Shown one piece after another: positions 62,974 through 64,000 of a stretch of 64,000 bases of DNA. Under the pieces are notes generated by a model, which was not told the DNA's origin, ran no database searches, and worked only from the letters and a program-made list of their open reading frames with translations. This DNA comes from Halichondria panicea. Its lineage: Eukaryota; Porifera; Demospongiae; Suberitida; Halichondriidae. The stretch covers positions 7,966,339-8,030,338 of the forward strand of contig NC_087379.1 in assembly GCF_963675165.1 (NCBI RefSeq). The letters run 5' to 3'. The position numbers and the translations under genes are program-made. Positions within the stretch are counted from its first letter, which is position 1; each line of letters starts with the position of its first letter.

Positions 62974-64000
62974 CTTTCAGCTGCCATAACTTGAATTCCG
63001 TAGATCCAATTTCAATGATTTTTTGATTTTCCGAAAGCTTAGAAAGAGACCTTTCAAATGGTGTAATCAAATTTTATATTCCAGCAATAAAACTATTTGT
63101 CAATTTGGTTATACCGTGGATAATAAATAGCCCATGGTCCAAGGCGGAAAAATGACAAATTAGGGTCCCAACAAAAATAATGTTGGATTGAAACACACCA
63201 TTTAAAAGGTATCTTTGTAAGCTTTCAGAAAATCATGAAATTTTTGAAATTGGATCATCAGAATAAAAGTTATAGCTGCTGAAAGATCTTCAACTACACC
63301 ACCACCAACCCCGTTTAATTATTGCTTGGGAGACTCTTTCAGCTGCCATAACTTGAATTCTGTGGATCCAATTGCAATAATTTTTTTGATTTTCTGAAAG
63401 CTTAGAAAGAGACCTTTCAAATGGTGTCATCAAAGTTCATATTGCAGCAATAAAACTATTTGTCAATTTGGCCATACCGTGGATAATATAAATATAGCCC
63501 ATGGTCCAAGGCCGAAAAATGAGAAATTATGGCCCCAACGAAATTTCGGATTGAAACACCATTTGAATGGTCTCTTTCTAAGCTTTTAGAAAATCATAAA
63601 ATGTTTGAGATTGGATCAACGGTATTAAAATTATGGCTGTTGAAAGATGTTCCCTCTCCCCCTTCAGTTTAATCTTTAATCTCAGAATAGTACGATCTTT
63701 GGTTTAATCAATGGTTTGGGGATTCTTTCAGCTGCCATAACTTGAAGTCTGTGGATCCAATTTTAACTATTTTCTGATTTTCTGAAAGCATAGAAAGAGA
63801 CCTTTCAAATGACATCACCAAAGTTCGTATTTGAGCAATAAAACTATTTACCACACCATGTATAATAAATAGCCCATGGTCCAAGGCCGAAAAATGGCCC
63901 CGATGAAATTTTGGATTGAAACACATCATTTGAAAGCTCTCTTTCTAAGCTTTCAGAAAATCATAAAATTTTTGAGATTGGATCAACGGTATTAAAATTA
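62974..64000. mobile_element. Three tandem foldback elements in MIB intron 1 (copy 3)
   Basis: Units at 62974-63285, 63336-63646 and 63725 to the window end, matching 23643-24678. Confidence 0.75.

Larger units (their letters stand above)
54365..64000. repeat. Segmental duplication unit 3 (continues past window)
   Basis: Homologous to units 1 and 2 from the TMEM131 3' flank through MIB intron 1. The right half (61.7-64 kb) is almost identical to 22.4-24.7 kb, differing by only a few bases, so units 2 and 3 separated recently or have been homogenised. There is no death-domain gene at its left. Confidence 0.85.

Overview
This is nuclear DNA of an animal. Genes are split by short GT-AG introns, there are no bacterial-style operons, (CA)n tracts and foldback elements are common, and several proteins belong to animal families (TMEM131, Mind bomb, selenoprotein K, TRAF/MATH, death-fold proteins). 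The AT-rich introns full of ataattat-type palindromes and the richness in death-fold and ankyrin genes would fit a demosponge. That placement is an inference from style and gene content, not a species match.

Layout. The left 28 kb and the right 10 kb are built from a segmental duplication. Its unit is a tandem death-domain gene (+), then the 3' half of a TMEM131-like gene (-), then the ankyrin/RING 3' half of a Mind bomb-like gene (+). Unit 1 is ~1-12.1 kb, unit 2 ~12.9-28.3 kb and unit 3 ~54.4 kb to the window end. In unit 3 a broken TRAF/MATH fragment stands where the death-domain gene would be. A fourth scrap, only the last TMEM131 exon, lies at 43.0-43.3 kb. TMEM131 and MIB exons are head to head and neither 5' half is recognisable in any copy, so the fusion of two truncated genes probably predates the duplications. 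Every TMEM131 copy has at least one reading-frame lesion. MIB copy 2 keeps all three RING domains; copy 1 has lost the third.

The centre is different. At 29.96-32.29 kb a six-exon gene encodes an unrecognised N-terminal region, 29 collagen-type Gly-X-Y triplets, about 25 copies of VVTTPRGP and a basic nuclear-localisation-like tail, with no signal peptide. From 32.3 to 37.1 kb there are only minisatellites and unassigned AT-rich DNA. At 37.3-42.2 kb lies an array of roughly 60 near-identical units, each with a splice acceptor, a 32-nt putative microexon and a splice donor. At 43.5-43.9 kb a compact selenoprotein K gene (-) keeps its in-frame UGA. At 44.07-53.10 kb a 17-exon gene (+) encodes ankyrin repeats, a ZU5 domain, a possibly UPA-like region, a helical region and a CARD-like C-terminus; two of its ankyrin exons arose by a ~1.5 kb tandem duplication.

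Functionally the neighbourhood mixes death-fold, TRAF, RING/ankyrin ubiquitin-ligase and ankyrin-ZU5 proteins, families that often act in innate-immune or apoptotic signalling, with TMEM131, a collagen-secretion factor. Whether they work together is not shown by the sequence. All exon limits were set by eye from GT-AG signals and reading-frame phase; no searches were run.
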